A stretch of 64,000 nt of DNA from NCBI GenBank assembly GCA_017465475.1, contig JAFTWC010000042.1:1-64000 (forward strand), written 5' to 3'. The position numbers were made by a program, and so were the translations under genes. Origin of the DNA: Lachnospiraceae bacterium (GTDB taxonomy: Bacteria > Bacillota > Clostridia > Lachnospirales > Lachnospiraceae). The notes under the pieces were generated by a model, which worked only from the letters and a program-made list of their open reading frames with translations, was not told the DNA's origin and did not search any database. Positions within the stretch are counted from its first letter, which is position 1. The number at the start of each line of letters is the position of its first letter. Positions 1 to 8,770 of this stretch are shown here, piece by piece.

Positions 1-3000
1 ATATACCATCCTAAAAACTCGTAGCCCTCACGGTACGCATACGGTAAATCGCTATAATTCTTCCCATACGCATATTCGATTTCCAATGTCGTCGCTCGTG
101 TGTTACCGTCATCAACCTTTCCGCCGTTTCCTCTAAACTCTATGGTTGGTGTAATCACCTGCCAATGTGCATACAGCGTATGCGCTGTTTTAATATCCAC
201 AATACTCTCAGCCGTTAACAACGTTCCTCCGCTCGGGTGCGTATACCATCCTAAAAACTCATAGCCCTTTCTGGTCGGCGTTGACAGCTTTCCGTATTCA
301 CTTCCGAAGATTACACTTTTTGTGGTCGTAATCTTATTGCCACCATTGGCATCATAATTTATTTTTACGGACACGCCCTTCCACTTTGCATACAACGTAT
401 GATCTTCTGTTGTCGTAACCAGTGTAGTTGCTGTCTTCTTACTACCGCCGTCACTTTTGGTATACCATCCGGAAAATGTATATCCGTCTCTCGTCGGAGT
501 AGGCAGCGTTCCGTAATTCTGTTCAAATACAACGTTCTTCGTTCTATCAGAGGCAGAAGCCAGTTTGCCCCCATTCGCATCAAAGGTTACTTTATATGGT
601 TTTCCTTCCCAGTGAGCATATAAAGTATCCGCTTCCGTTACATATGTGATTTTTTGTCCTCCCGAACTGGACGAATACCACCCAAGGAAGTTACATCCGT
701 CTCTATATGCAATCGGAAAATCAGAATATGTTCTTCCCACATCTACCGCTACATTCGTTTTGCTTACAGTTCCTTTTCCTGCACTGAATCTCACAACATA
801 TATCTCTGATTTCCATTTTGCATACAGTGTATGATTTGATGCTACATCAACCTTACTGGTAGCAGTTACTCTGTCGCCGTTTTGCTTTCTATCATACCAG
901 CCTGCGAAGGTATATCCCGTACGTTTCGGAGCCGGCAATGTACCATAGGTACTTCCGTAAGTGACTTCCAAACGATTCGTAGTTGATGTCCCACCGTTTA
1001 AATCCAAGGACACAGTATATTTATTTACAGTCCAATGCGCTGTATAGGTACGGTCCTCTACAAGAGTGACCGTATTATACGAAAAAATCTCACTGGTAGC
1101 ACTTGATGAAGCAAACCAGCCTTCGAAGGTATACCCTTCTCTTCTGGCTACCGGCAAGCTCCCGAAGGTATTTCCATACACAACAGTCATACTGTCGATA
1201 TCCACCGTTCCGCCGTTTGCGTCAAATGTTATTTTAATCTCTTTTGCTTTCCAATGCGCATATACAGTGACATTCTCTGTGTAATACACAATAGCATTTT
1301 CATCGATTCGCTCGCCACCCACCGCCTTTGTATACCATCCCAAAAAGTCGTATCCGGTTCTGTTGCCGGACGGTAACGTTCCGAATTTCTCACCATAATA
1401 TATTTTCATGGAAGAAAACGACTGACTTCCGCCGTTAGAGTCAAAGTATAACTGACTTACCTGACCTACAAATCTCGGGTACAATGTATGATTTCCAACC
1501 GTTTTTACAACCGTACCTGCAGTCACCTTGGTTCCTTCTACCGGATCCGTATACCAACCTTGAAATGTCTGATATGCTCTTTCCGGCTGTGGCAGATCTC
1601 CGTAACTTTTTCCGAAAACTACATTCTTCTTCCCCGGAACATTTTCGTCCCCTCCGCCGGCAAACGTCACGGTATATGTATTTCCGACCCAACGTGCATA
1701 CAAAGTTTCCGTGGAGGTTGCTGTCACCTCGGAATCAGATGTAATTTTCGTTCCTGACGTTGTTCCCGTATACCAACCATCAAAAGTATAACCTTCTCTT
1801 TCCGGCTTCGGCAACTGACCGTATCTGCTTCCGTAATCCTTACTGTATGTGTATGTAATTACTGTTTCTTTGTCACACACCATACTTCCGCCGTTTGCAT
1901 TTAATGTAATCTCAATCTCTTTCACATTCCATACTGCATACAACGTCTGGTCACCCTTCAATCTTACTACATCATCTTTCGTGACCTGTGTTGCCTTTTC
2001 CTCATATGGTGAATCTACCCATCCTCCGAAATCATATCCTGTCTTCTTCGGGTTCGGTAATGTACCGTATGTAGAGCCGTAATATACCTCTTTACTTTCT
2101 GTGGTAGTAGTTCCCCCAACGGCATCAAATGTCACAGTATACTCATTTCCCTGCCATTGCGCATAGAGTGCCTGGTTCGATACAATTTCTACCTTATCGC
2201 CGGTTTCTACCTTATCACCACCGATTGGTTCCGTATACCAGCCAAGAAATGTATAGTTCTCTTTCTCTAATTCGGCAAGAGTTCCATAAGTTTCACCATA
2301 GGTTACCGTCATCTTACTATTCGGAATTCCGTTCATGGAGCTAACCAGCAATACTTCATACTCATTTGTCTGCCATTTCCCGTACAATGTATGTGCTTCT
2401 TGCTGTAATAACGGTGTTTCCGCAGTTACTTTTACTCCGCTTTCATCCAAGGAACTATACCAGCCTAAAAATGTATGCCCCTTATAAGTTGGTGTCGGAA
2501 GTGTTCCGTATGTCTCGTCCGTATAGACAACCTTGGTATCTTTACTTCCGTTCACATTTGTTTCAAGAGTTATCTTATATCCGACCTTTTCCCAACCGGC
2601 ATATAGAACATGATCTTCCTTTTGTGTTACACATGATTCATTCGTAATAGCCGTGACATCTGAACCGGACAAATACCAGCCTGTAAATTCATACCCTTTT
2701 CTCTGCAAAACCGGCAATGTACCATATGTTTCTCCATATGTAACCGTGATTGGTTCCAAATCCACTTTAACTCCGTTTCCGTCAAAGGAGACTTGACATT
2801 CCTTGCCTCTCCACTGTGCATATAACGCAAGCGGTGACGTTTGGTTCACAAGAGAAGCCCCATATACTCTTTCTCCACCGGTATAAGCCGTATACCATCC
2901 GTCAAAAATATAGTCTTCTTTTTCCAACACCGGAAGTTCGGCAAACGTCCTTCCGTACGTTACAGTGATGCTCTTATCTTCAAATTCCTCTGCACCGTTA

Positions 3001-3380
3001 CCATATAAATCAACCCGGACAGAAATCGGCGTCCAGTAAGCATACAGTTCCTCTACATCAGCCGACACTCTATCCTTTTCTGTAATCTGAGTCCCTTCCT
3101 CCTGTTTGTCATACCACCCTTTAAACAAATAACCTTCTCTCATCGGTGTAGGTAATGTCCCGTAAACCTCACCACTTATTACCTCTTTTGTGCTTTCCGT
3201 CAATGTTCCCCCCATTGCATCTAACACTAAAGTCATTTCTACACCGGATTCTACCGGCTTCATTTCTGCTGCATACACCTGTTGCGAATAATGCATTGGC
3301 ATTGAGCTTACCGTCAATGTCGCAACAAGTACGCCTGCAACGAATTGCTTCAGTTTCCATTTGATTCGTTCCTTCTTCAT
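1..3380 (-). CDS. Large secreted repeat protein, tandem InlB B-repeat/Flg_new modules (N-terminal 1126 residues; C-terminus outside window)
   Basis: The minus-strand frame is open from ATG 3380 to the window edge. The N-terminus starts MKKERIKWKLKQF, followed by a hydrophobic stretch and a likely signal-peptidase site after VYAA, so the product is secreted. Next come about 15 tandem modules of roughly 73 residues. Each has a VTFDANGG-type strand, a VTYG...LP...R.GY.F.GWY core and a closing LYA.W; the closing Trp codons recur at about 220-bp intervals (near 3030, 2815, 2595, 2375, 2155, 1930, 1695, 1475, 1255, 1035, 815, 610, 385 and 165). This is the Listeria-Bacteroides repeat seen in internalin-like surface proteins of gut Firmicutes. 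The start at 3380 has the GGAAGG site at better spacing than in-frame ATGs at 3386 and 3401. Adhesion or matrix binding is inferred from the family. Any cell-wall anchor would lie outside the window. Confidence 0.85.
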   Translation of the reverse strand, partial: MKKERIKWKLKQFVAGVLVATLTVSSMPMHYSQQVYAAEMKPVESGVEMTLVLDAMGGTLTESTKEVISGEVYGTLPTPMREGYLFKGWYDKQEEGTQITEKDRVSADVEELYAYWTPISVRVDLYGNGAEEFEDKSITVTYGRTFAELPVLEKEDYIFDGWYTAYTGGERVYGASLVNQTSPLALYAQWRGKECQVSFDGNGVKVDLEPITVTYGETYGTLPVLQRKGYEFTGWYLSGSDVTAITNESCVTQKEDHVLYAGWEKVGYKITLETNVNGSKDTKVVYTDETYGTLPTPTYKGHTFLGWYSSLDESGVKVTAETPLLQQEAHTLYGKWQTNEYEVLLVSSMNGIPNSKMTVTYGETYGTLAELEKENYTFLGWYTEPIGGDKVETGDKVEIVSNQALYAQWQGNEYTVTFDAVGGTTTTESKEVYYGSTYGTLPNPKKTGYDFGGWVDSPYEEKATQVTKDDVVRLKGDQTLYAVWNVKEIEITLNANGGSMVCDKETVITYTYSKDYGSRYGQLPKPEREGYTFDGWYTGTTSGTKITSDSEVTATSTETLYARWVGNTYTVTFAGGGDENVPGKKNVVFGKSYGDLPQPERAYQTFQGWYTDPVEGTKVTAGTVVKTVGNHTLYPRFVGQVSQLYFDSNGGSQSFSSMKIYYGEKFGTLPSGNRTGYDFLGWYTKAVGGERIDENAIVYYTENVTVYAHWKAKEIKITFDANGGTVDIDSMTVVYGNTFGSLPVARREGYTFEGWFASSSATSEIFSYNTVTLVEDRTYTAHWTVNKYTVSLDLNGGTSTTNRLEVTYGSTYGTLPAPKRTGYTFAGWYDRKQNGDRVTATSKVDVASNHTLYAKWKSEIYVVRFSAGKGTVSKTNVAVDVGRTYSDFPIAYRDGCNFLGWYSSSSGGQKITYVTEADTLYAHWEGKPYKVTFDANGGKLASASDRTKNVVFEQNYGTLPTPTRDGYTFSGWYTKSDGGSKKTATTLVTTTEDHTLYAKWKGVSVKINYDANGGNKITTTKSVIFGSEYGKLSTPTRKGYEFLGWYTHPSGGTLLTAESIVDIKTAHTLYAHWQVITPTIEFRGNGGKVDDGNTRATTLEIEYAYGKNYSDLPYAYREGYEFLGWY

Positions 3381-3422
3381 ACCCATATCCTTCCTTTGCA
3401 TTTTGTTTTTCATTGCAAAGAC

Positions 3423-3498
3423 AAAAAAAACCGCAAACAATTAGCTTGCGGCATAAATTTCCCCTTGCAATTGTCCCCCTATGACCCATTAGGTCCCC
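3423..3498 (-). promoter_or_regulatory. Structured 5' leader with G-tract cluster and intrinsic terminator (possible attenuator)
   Basis: In the transcript direction four G runs occur in order: GGGG (3498-3495), GGG (3487-3485), GGGGG (3479-3475) and GGGG (3464-3461), with loops of 7, 5 and 10 nt. Immediately after comes a CCGCAA/TTGCGG hairpin (3451-3431) followed by eight T residues (3430-3423). The layout, promoter then structured region then terminator then start codon, is that of an attenuation-type control region. I do not recognise a known riboswitch class; c-di-GMP aptamer signatures are absent. Confidence 0.5.
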
Positions 3499-3552
3499 AT
3501 ACTATACCGGCATACGACTCTGTAAAAACAGGGTCTTTTTACTCCGTCGAAT

Positions 3553-3581
3553 ATGTTAACACTCTTAATATACAAAGTCAA
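3553..3581 (-). promoter_or_regulatory. Probable sigma-A promoter of the repeat-protein gene
   Basis: On the minus strand TTGACT (3576-3581) is followed after 17 bp by TAACAT (3553-3558). The -35 is strong and the -10 matches four of six consensus bases. Transcription would begin near 3546, giving an untranslated leader of about 165 nt. Confidence 0.5.
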
Positions 3582-3681
3582 TCTAAATATTTTCAACTAT
3601 CTTTGATAAATTTCGTTCCCCATTTTCCTGTGTTTTTCGCAAGAAGTTTAATATTGTACATTTTTCGTATAAGAATATAAA

Positions 3682-3725
3682 CAAAAAGCAAGGAATCATT
3701 CCACATCACAATCCCTTGCCTTTTA
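3682..3725 (-). terminator. Intrinsic terminator of the aldo/keto reductase gene
   Basis: In the minus direction GCAAGG and CCTTGC arms (3719-3714 and 3693-3688) are followed by five T residues (3687-3683). It lies about 70 bp past the reductase stop codon. The stretch from here to the repeat-protein promoter (3582-3681) holds no gene I can support. Confidence 0.75.
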
Positions 3726-3793
3726 TTATTGCTCTATAACGTCTTTCACAAGCTACCTAATACAGTCTTTTCCGCATATCATGCCCTAAAGCT

Positions 3794-4714
3794 CTACGGC
3801 AAAATATGTCCCGCCGACAAATACAACCGATACCATTCTTCTCTGGAAAGCTGTATCTTACAAGCATCGATAATCTCTGTCAAACGAGCTTCGCTTGCGG
3901 TCCCTGTTACCACCTGCATGCCTGCCGGATGACGTAAAATCCACGCTGTGGCTATGGCGGTTTTGCTGACCCCGTATTGTTCCGCCAGTACTTGCAGTTC
4001 TTTATTTAACTCCGGATACTTGTCGCTGTCAATAAAGCACCCCTGCCAGTTCGGCATCTGGTACGGGGACCAGGCCTGAATGGTCATATCGTGGAGTCTG
4101 GAATAATCCAGCACACTGCCGTCCCTGTCAAAGGCTCCGTCCGAGGTCATGTTGACCTCAAACCCGCTTGCCACCATATTAGATACCGGGATACTAAACT
4201 GCAACTGATTCGCAACCAGAGGCTGCTTTACATACCGCTTTAACAACTCTATCTGCATCGGCTTGTGGTTGGATACCCCAAAATACCGTACCTTTCCTTT
4301 TGTATAAAGCTCTTCAAAGGCTTCCGCCACTTCTTCCGGCTCAACGAGCGCATCCGAACGGTGGATTAAGAGGGCATCCAGATACTCTGTCTGAAGTCTC
4401 TTCAAACTTCCATCTACTGCGGAAATGATATGCTCCTTGGAAGAATCAAAAAATCCGCTTCGGATGCCGCATTTGGACTGTAAAAAAACATCCTCCCGCT
4501 TTATGGATTTGCTACTCGTCATTGCCTCTCCGAAGACAGCCTCACTTTGACCACCACCGTAAATATCTGCATGATCAAAAAAATACGCCCCCGCATCTAC
4601 TGAAGTGTGCAGAAAATGCTCCATCTCATCCCTGCTTTTTCCCGAAAGACGCATACAACCTACCACAATGGCCGGCATCTTCTTCCCGGTTGTTCCAAAG
4701 TTTATCTCTTTCAT
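3794..4714 (-). CDS. Aldo/keto reductase (YdhF-like)
   Basis: A 306-residue NAD(P)H-dependent oxidoreductase of the aldo/keto reductase superfamily, a cytoplasmic TIM barrel. The tetrad is visible as Asp47 and Tyr52 (in FDHADIYGGG), Lys81 (QSKCG) and His118 (LLIHRSD). The C-terminal cofactor region ends with VVTGTASEARLTEI, like the conserved phosphate-binding G-T-x-x-x-x-R motif. The chosen start MKEINFGTTG has AAAGGA 8 nt upstream; an in-frame ATG 16 codons earlier lacks such a site. The gene follows the GH94 phosphorylase but has its own strong promoter, so it is probably a separate transcript. The substrate cannot be read from the sequence. Confidence 0.88.
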   Translation of the reverse strand: MKEINFGTTGKKMPAIVVGCMRLSGKSRDEMEHFLHTSVDAGAYFFDHADIYGGGQSEAVFGEAMTSSKSIKREDVFLQSKCGIRSGFFDSSKEHIISAVDGSLKRLQTEYLDALLIHRSDALVEPEEVAEAFEELYTKGKVRYFGVSNHKPMQIELLKRYVKQPLVANQLQFSIPVSNMVASGFEVNMTSDGAFDRDGSVLDYSRLHDMTIQAWSPYQMPNWQGCFIDSDKYPELNKELQVLAEQYGVSKTAIATAWILRHPAGMQVVTGTASEARLTEIIDACKIQLSREEWYRLYLSAGHILP

Positions 4715-4801
4715 ATACACCATCCTTTCTGATTCAAAGAGGGCTGCCACAGGTGAAAACATATCGTTACACTCTTGCGACAGCCCTTCAGTTCGGCTTG
4801 T

Positions 4802-4830
4802 ATTATATCATGCTTGGCAAAGCCTTGCAA
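4802..4830 (-). promoter_or_regulatory. Promoter of the aldo/keto reductase gene
   Basis: Minus-strand TTGCAA (4825-4830), a 17-bp spacer and a consensus TATAAT (4802-4807), just past the GH94 stop codon. The leader carries an AGGGCTG/CAGCCCT inverted repeat (4740-4787) with a long loop and only a short T run, so it is a structured leader rather than an efficient terminator. Confidence 0.7.
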
Positions 4831-4839
4831 AACTTCGTT

Positions 4840-7236
4840 TTAGCCCATTACAACCACGATATTGTTCACATCTGCAAGCTTATCTTCCGGAACATGGTTG
4901 CCTTCCAGCACTTCACCGTTTAAGGTAACCTTTGCAACACCGCTCTCCACATGTGCGGAATTGTCGATGGTGATGTTAAGCTTCTTTCCACGGAAGTTCT
5001 TCTCAATCTTGAAACCATCCCAAGCAGACGGAATGGACGGAGCAATCACAAGGCCGTCAAGATCCGGACGCATACCGCAGATACCTTCCACACAACCTAC
5101 CATAACGGTGGATGCCGTACCGGTGAGCCAGTGTACATGGGAACGTCCTTCGTACGGGGAAGCCTTACTCTCGGTGAACTGACCGTGTACATACGGCTCA
5201 GAAACACGAATTTCTGCCTTGTCATTCATAGCAATCGGAGACGTCTCCATAAAGTACTCAAATGCACGATTTCCGTGTCCTAATAAGGACTCGGCAAGAA
5301 TTAACCAACCCTGGGACTGGGAGAAGATACCACCGTTCTCCTTAACGTCAAGGTTAAATACCTTCATGAGAGCGCCGTCGAAATAATGCTTCTTATACGG
5401 CGGCTCCAAAAGCTTTGCACCATACGGTGTATTTAAGATATTGTAAACACTGTTCATGGCAGTCTCTGCACGCTCACCGGATGCAAACTTGGAAATAACA
5501 CTCCAGCTCTGCGGGTTCAGCCACATATTTGCCTCCGGGTCCTTCTTCGCACCAACGATAACGCCGTCTTCGCGGATACCACGGATGAATCTGTCCTCAT
5601 CCCAACACTTCTCTAAGGAAGCAGACAGCTTCGCCTGTACTTCATCAAGATAAGCCACATAAGCAGTATCGTTCTTATACTCAGCCATCTTACGAAGCTC
5701 GGTCATCGCATAGTACAGCTGGAAAGCAACGAAGGTGGATTCACCCTTTTCGCCGAGACGCAGGCAATCGTTCCAGTCTGCATGTAAACCTGCCGGCATC
5801 GCATGGTCACCGAGACGTTCCATAGAGAACTTAATCGCTCTCTTTAAGTGCTCATAAACCGTGTCCTCTCCGCCGTTTGCATACACGATAACCTCATCCA
5901 GGAATGCCTTGTTTCCGCTCTCACCGAGATACTTCACAATCGTCGGGAACAACCAAAGAGCATCATCCGCACGATAAGACGGATGACCGGTCTCCTTTAC
6001 ATACTCCGGATCATCCGGGGTATTCTCAAAGCCTGCCTTGTGGTCAAACTTAACGAGCGGAAGACCGCCACCGTTATCTACCTGTGCAGAAAGCATAAAA
6101 CGAATCTTCTCTGCTGCCATCTCCGGGTCAAGGTGAATGATACCCTGAATATCCTGTACGGTATCACGGTAGCCGTAACCGTTTCGAAGACCGCAGTAAA
6201 TAAGAGACGCTGCTCTGGACCAGATAAAGGTAATGAAACACTGATATGCATTCCATACGTTAAGCATATTGTTAAACTCATCGGACGGAGTCTCTACCTT
6301 AAAGTTAGAGAGCTGACCGTGCCAGTAGTTCTTTAACTGAGCCACTTCTTCGTCTACCTTACCGGCTTTCTTATATTCAGCCATAATCTCCGTAGCTTCT
6401 GCATTGTTCTTGCGACCGAGAAGGTAAATTAATTCCTTGGTTTCTCCCGGCTTTAACACAAAATCAGACTGCAATGCACCACAGCAATTACTACAATAGT
6501 TTAACTCATTGTCACACTTCCCCTGCTCTACCGCAATTGGGTTGGAATAAGTTCTGTACGGTCCGATAAAGTTACTTAAGCTACCGTTATACGCAGAAAC
6601 TTCCGCACCTACCAAGCCCAAGAAACGTTCCATATGATTGGAACCGGTTTCATCGCAACCGTTGTGCTCATTAATGTGCTGTACAATCTTATCCCCTTCA
6701 AAGCTGGTACGGGTAATAAACAACGTATATTGTAAATTTACCTGATCCTGCTCGTAGTTACTTTCATTGGTAAACTCCACAAAACCAAAAGTAGAAAGAT
6801 TTCTTTCTTTATCACTGTTATTTGTGATTTTCGTACGCCATACTTCGTAGGTCTTACCCTGCGGAACGTAGTATGTCGTCTCGGACTTAATATCGGCATA
6901 CTCAGCAGTCATCACCGTATAAGCTGTACCGTGACGGCACTCACTCTTATATGTATCTAACGGCTTGCCCACCGGCTGCCAGGAAGCGGACCAGTAATCC
7001 TTCGCATCATTATCACGAATATAAATGTATCTTCCCGGAAGTGCCATGTCTGAATTAAAACGATAACGTGTGATACGTCCGTTTGCACCGGATTTTACAA
7101 AGCTGTAACCTGCCGCATTGTTGGAAATAATTGCGCCGTACTCCGGATCTCCCAAATAGTTTGCCCACGGGGCCGGGGTATCCGGTCTTGTAATCACGTA
7201 TTCCTTGTTCTCAAGGTCAAAATAACCGTACTTCAT
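4840..7236 (-). CDS. GH94 family glycoside phosphorylase (cellobiose/chitobiose phosphorylase-like)
   Basis: A 798-residue cytoplasmic enzyme expected to split a beta-linked disaccharide with inorganic phosphate, giving a sugar 1-phosphate. The N-terminus (MKYGYFDLENKEYVITRP) and the GYRDTVQD motif near residue 355 are typical of glycoside hydrolase family 94. The acid catalyst is expected to be Asp490 in HADWNDCL, inside the alpha/alpha barrel; a beta-sandwich C-terminal region follows. No signal peptide is present. The start has AAAGGAG 8 nt upstream, and an upstream in-frame extension of 21 codons is unlikely. Local features resemble N,N'-diacetylchitobiose phosphorylase as much as cellobiose phosphorylase, so the acceptor sugar is open. 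The divergent AraC gene is the likely regulator. Confidence 0.88.
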   Translation of the reverse strand: MKYGYFDLENKEYVITRPDTPAPWANYLGDPEYGAIISNNAAGYSFVKSGANGRITRYRFNSDMALPGRYIYIRDNDAKDYWSASWQPVGKPLDTYKSECRHGTAYTVMTAEYADIKSETTYYVPQGKTYEVWRTKITNNSDKERNLSTFGFVEFTNESNYEQDQVNLQYTLFITRTSFEGDKIVQHINEHNGCDETGSNHMERFLGLVGAEVSAYNGSLSNFIGPYRTYSNPIAVEQGKCDNELNYCSNCCGALQSDFVLKPGETKELIYLLGRKNNAEATEIMAEYKKAGKVDEEVAQLKNYWHGQLSNFKVETPSDEFNNMLNVWNAYQCFITFIWSRAASLIYCGLRNGYGYRDTVQDIQGIIHLDPEMAAEKIRFMLSAQVDNGGGLPLVKFDHKAGFENTPDDPEYVKETGHPSYRADDALWLFPTIVKYLGESGNKAFLDEVIVYANGGEDTVYEHLKRAIKFSMERLGDHAMPAGLHADWNDCLRLGEKGESTFVAFQLYYAMTELRKMAEYKNDTAYVAYLDEVQAKLSASLEKCWDEDRFIRGIREDGVIVGAKKDPEANMWLNPQSWSVISKFASGERAETAMNSVYNILNTPYGAKLLEPPYKKHYFDGALMKVFNLDVKENGGIFSQSQGWLILAESLLGHGNRAFEYFMETSPIAMNDKAEIRVSEPYVHGQFTESKASPYEGRSHVHWLTGTASTVMVGCVEGICGMRPDLDGLVIAPSIPSAWDGFKIEKNFRGKKLNITIDNSAHVESGVAKVTLNGEVLEGNHVPEDKLADVNNIVVVMG

Positions 7237-7311
7237 GAAAAATACTCCTTTCAGGCCTCTTATAATTTTTGTAAAAAAAATTTCTATATCGAAACTCACA
7301 GATATACTTAA

Positions 7312-7341
7312 ATTCTATCATATCTTCCATAATATGTCTAA
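7312..7341 (-). promoter_or_regulatory. Probable promoter of the GH94 phosphorylase
   Basis: Minus-strand TTAGAC (7336-7341), 18-bp spacer, TAGAAT (7312-7317). It faces the AraC promoter across about 65 bp, leaving room for shared operators. Confidence 0.5.
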
Positions 7342-7406
7342 CTATTTTTCTATGATAAAGGCAAGAAAAAATTGTACAAACCTATTATCGTGATAATAAT
7401 TTCACA

Positions 7407-7435
7407 TTGACATCCATTGTCTTCGATGATACACT
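7407..7435 (+). promoter_or_regulatory. Promoter of the AraC-family regulator
   Basis: TTGACA (7407-7412), 17-bp spacer, TACACT (7430-7435), about 40 bp before the start codon. Confidence 0.65.
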
Positions 7436-7473
7436 GAATGTATCGGTGTTTTCCCTTGAAAGGAGATGGCATT

Positions 7474-8319
7474 ATGCAGTTATTTGAAGTTTCCGATACC
7501 TTAAACCAGCCTTACGAAGTCTATCTTTCCGATACAAAATCCTTTCCCCTCCACTGGCACTATTACAGCGAAATTTTATTCATAAAACAAGGTTCCATCC
7601 GAATTACCTGTAACGAAAAAAGCCATGTTCTTAAGGAAGGAGATTTATGCTATTTCTACCCGCTTCAACTTCATGAGGTTTCCTCGACAAATGACGATAC
7701 GGTGGAATATATCATTGTAAAATTTGACTTTCACACCCTTACTCTTCCGCCTGCTCACCAGGCCAAATTATACGATTACTTCATTCACAGGACCGCTGCA
7801 GATGATTTTTGTATTCATATCTCAAAAAATGACTTGTCAGCAGAACCCATGACTACCTATATGAACAGAATCCTCACAACCCACCAAACAAAGGACGAAT
7901 TTTACTCTCTGCAAATGCAGGCCGATTTATATAGTATTCTCATTGAAATAGCGAAAAAGTCAAAAAAAGAAGTCGGATCCGCTACGAGACGCCGCAACGA
8001 TACCGACTTTACTTTTCACCATATTTTAGAATACATTGACACCCATTCCGGAGAAGCTTTGGAAATTCAGGAACTGGCTGCCATGTGTCATATGAGCTAT
8101 TCCCACTTTGCCAAGCTGTTCCGGGAAAACTACGGACGCTCCTGCAAAGAATACATCACCTATATCCGCCTGGTAAAAGCCCAGGACCTTTTACTGCATA
8201 CCGATTATGATATCAACTATATTGCACTGGAAACAGGCTTTTTTGATTGCAGTCATTTTATCCGTACCTATAAAAAATGGAAAGGCATTACACCGAAGCA
8301 GGAACGGATGCAGTCGTAA
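7474..8319 (+). CDS. AraC-family transcriptional regulator with N-terminal cupin domain
   Basis: 281 residues. The N-terminal part (about 1-140) is a cupin-type sensor (PLHWHYYSEILFIKQGSIRIT), with the His-containing H-W-H-x-x-x-E pattern common in sugar-sensing AraC proteins. The C-terminal 100 residues form two helix-turn-helix motifs, ending with the signature region DINYIALETGFFDCSHFIRTYKKW...TPKQ. The start was set by AAAGGAG 8 nt upstream of ATG 7474. It is transcribed divergently from the GH94 gene, the usual arrangement for a local carbohydrate regulator; it probably senses the disaccharide or its product. Confidence 0.9.
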   Translation: MQLFEVSDTLNQPYEVYLSDTKSFPLHWHYYSEILFIKQGSIRITCNEKSHVLKEGDLCYFYPLQLHEVSSTNDDTVEYIIVKFDFHTLTLPPAHQAKLYDYFIHRTAADDFCIHISKNDLSAEPMTTYMNRILTTHQTKDEFYSLQMQADLYSILIEIAKKSKKEVGSATRRRNDTDFTFHHILEYIDTHSGEALEIQELAAMCHMSYSHFAKLFRENYGRSCKEYITYIRLVKAQDLLLHTDYDINYIALETGFFDCSHFIRTYKKWKGITPKQERMQS

Positions 8320-8343
8320 CACTCCTGCAACCGATATGCCCTT

Positions 8344-8607
8344 TTACATTCCGCAAAACCAAATAAACAAACCGATTTCAATAATTGCAATCGCCGGTAC
8401 GGTAATAAAGAATTTCGGTTTTTTGGTTTTATGACGGAACAGATACATTCCTGCCAGGGCCCCGAATACACCAAGTACGGCACCTCCCAATAACGTTGCC
8501 TCCGGAATTCTCCACATCTTGTTCTTTGCTTTGAATTTATCAATGCCGTACATAACAAAAACAATCAAATTTACGACAAAATATACAACCAAAAATATGT
8601 ATTCCAT
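8344..8607 (-). CDS. DUF1294 family small membrane protein
   Basis: 87 residues with three predicted membrane segments: the N-terminal FLVVYFVVNLIVFVMYG, a central GAVLGVFGALAGMYLF and a C-terminal ITVPAIAIIEIGLFIW. The Y-G-x-D-K-x-x-A-x-x-x-x-x-R-I-P-E-x-x-L pattern and the H-K-T-K-K-x-K-F segment are characteristic of DUF1294. The family function is unknown. The gene has its own promoter and a GGAGG site before ATG 8607, and is convergent with the AraC gene. Confidence 0.85.
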   Translation of the reverse strand: MEYIFLVVYFVVNLIVFVMYGIDKFKAKNKMWRIPEATLLGGAVLGVFGALAGMYLFRHKTKKPKFFITVPAIAIIEIGLFIWFCGM

Positions 8608-8655
8608 ATAAAATTCCTCCTATGTTTCTTATTCTTTGTACCTTCCTTGTTTGAA

Positions 8656-8684
8656 ATTATACTATATCTGCAATAAAGTTTCAA
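8656..8684 (-). promoter_or_regulatory. Promoter of the DUF1294 gene
   Basis: Minus-strand TTGAAA (8679-8684), 17-bp spacer, perfect TATAAT (8656-8661). Confidence 0.75.
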
Positions 8685-8706
8685 CATCGCATTTCAATCA
8701 TAAGGA

Positions 8707-8735
8707 TTGTATTATTTTATATTTTATGATAGAAT
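8707..8735 (+). promoter_or_regulatory. Probable promoter of the 163-aa unknown gene
   Basis: TTGTAT (8707-8712), 17-bp spacer, TAGAAT (8730-8735), 36 bp before ATG 8771. Confidence 0.5.
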
Positions 8736-8770
8736 AAGTGTAATAAAACATGCGCGAAAGGAGGAGTTCT

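Noticed and set aside
129..2830. Many 60-100-residue plus-strand frames over the repeat gene
   Set aside because: They are antisense shadows created by the periodic coding sequence; none has a good ribosome site or domain.
3169..3489. Minus-strand 106-residue frame overlapping the start of the repeat protein
   Set aside because: It is in another frame with Cys/Arg-rich, non-protein-like composition, whereas the repeat-protein frame has signal peptide and long open extent.
3423..3546. c-di-GMP riboswitch before the surface-protein gene
   Set aside because: The core motifs of class I and class II aptamers are not present.
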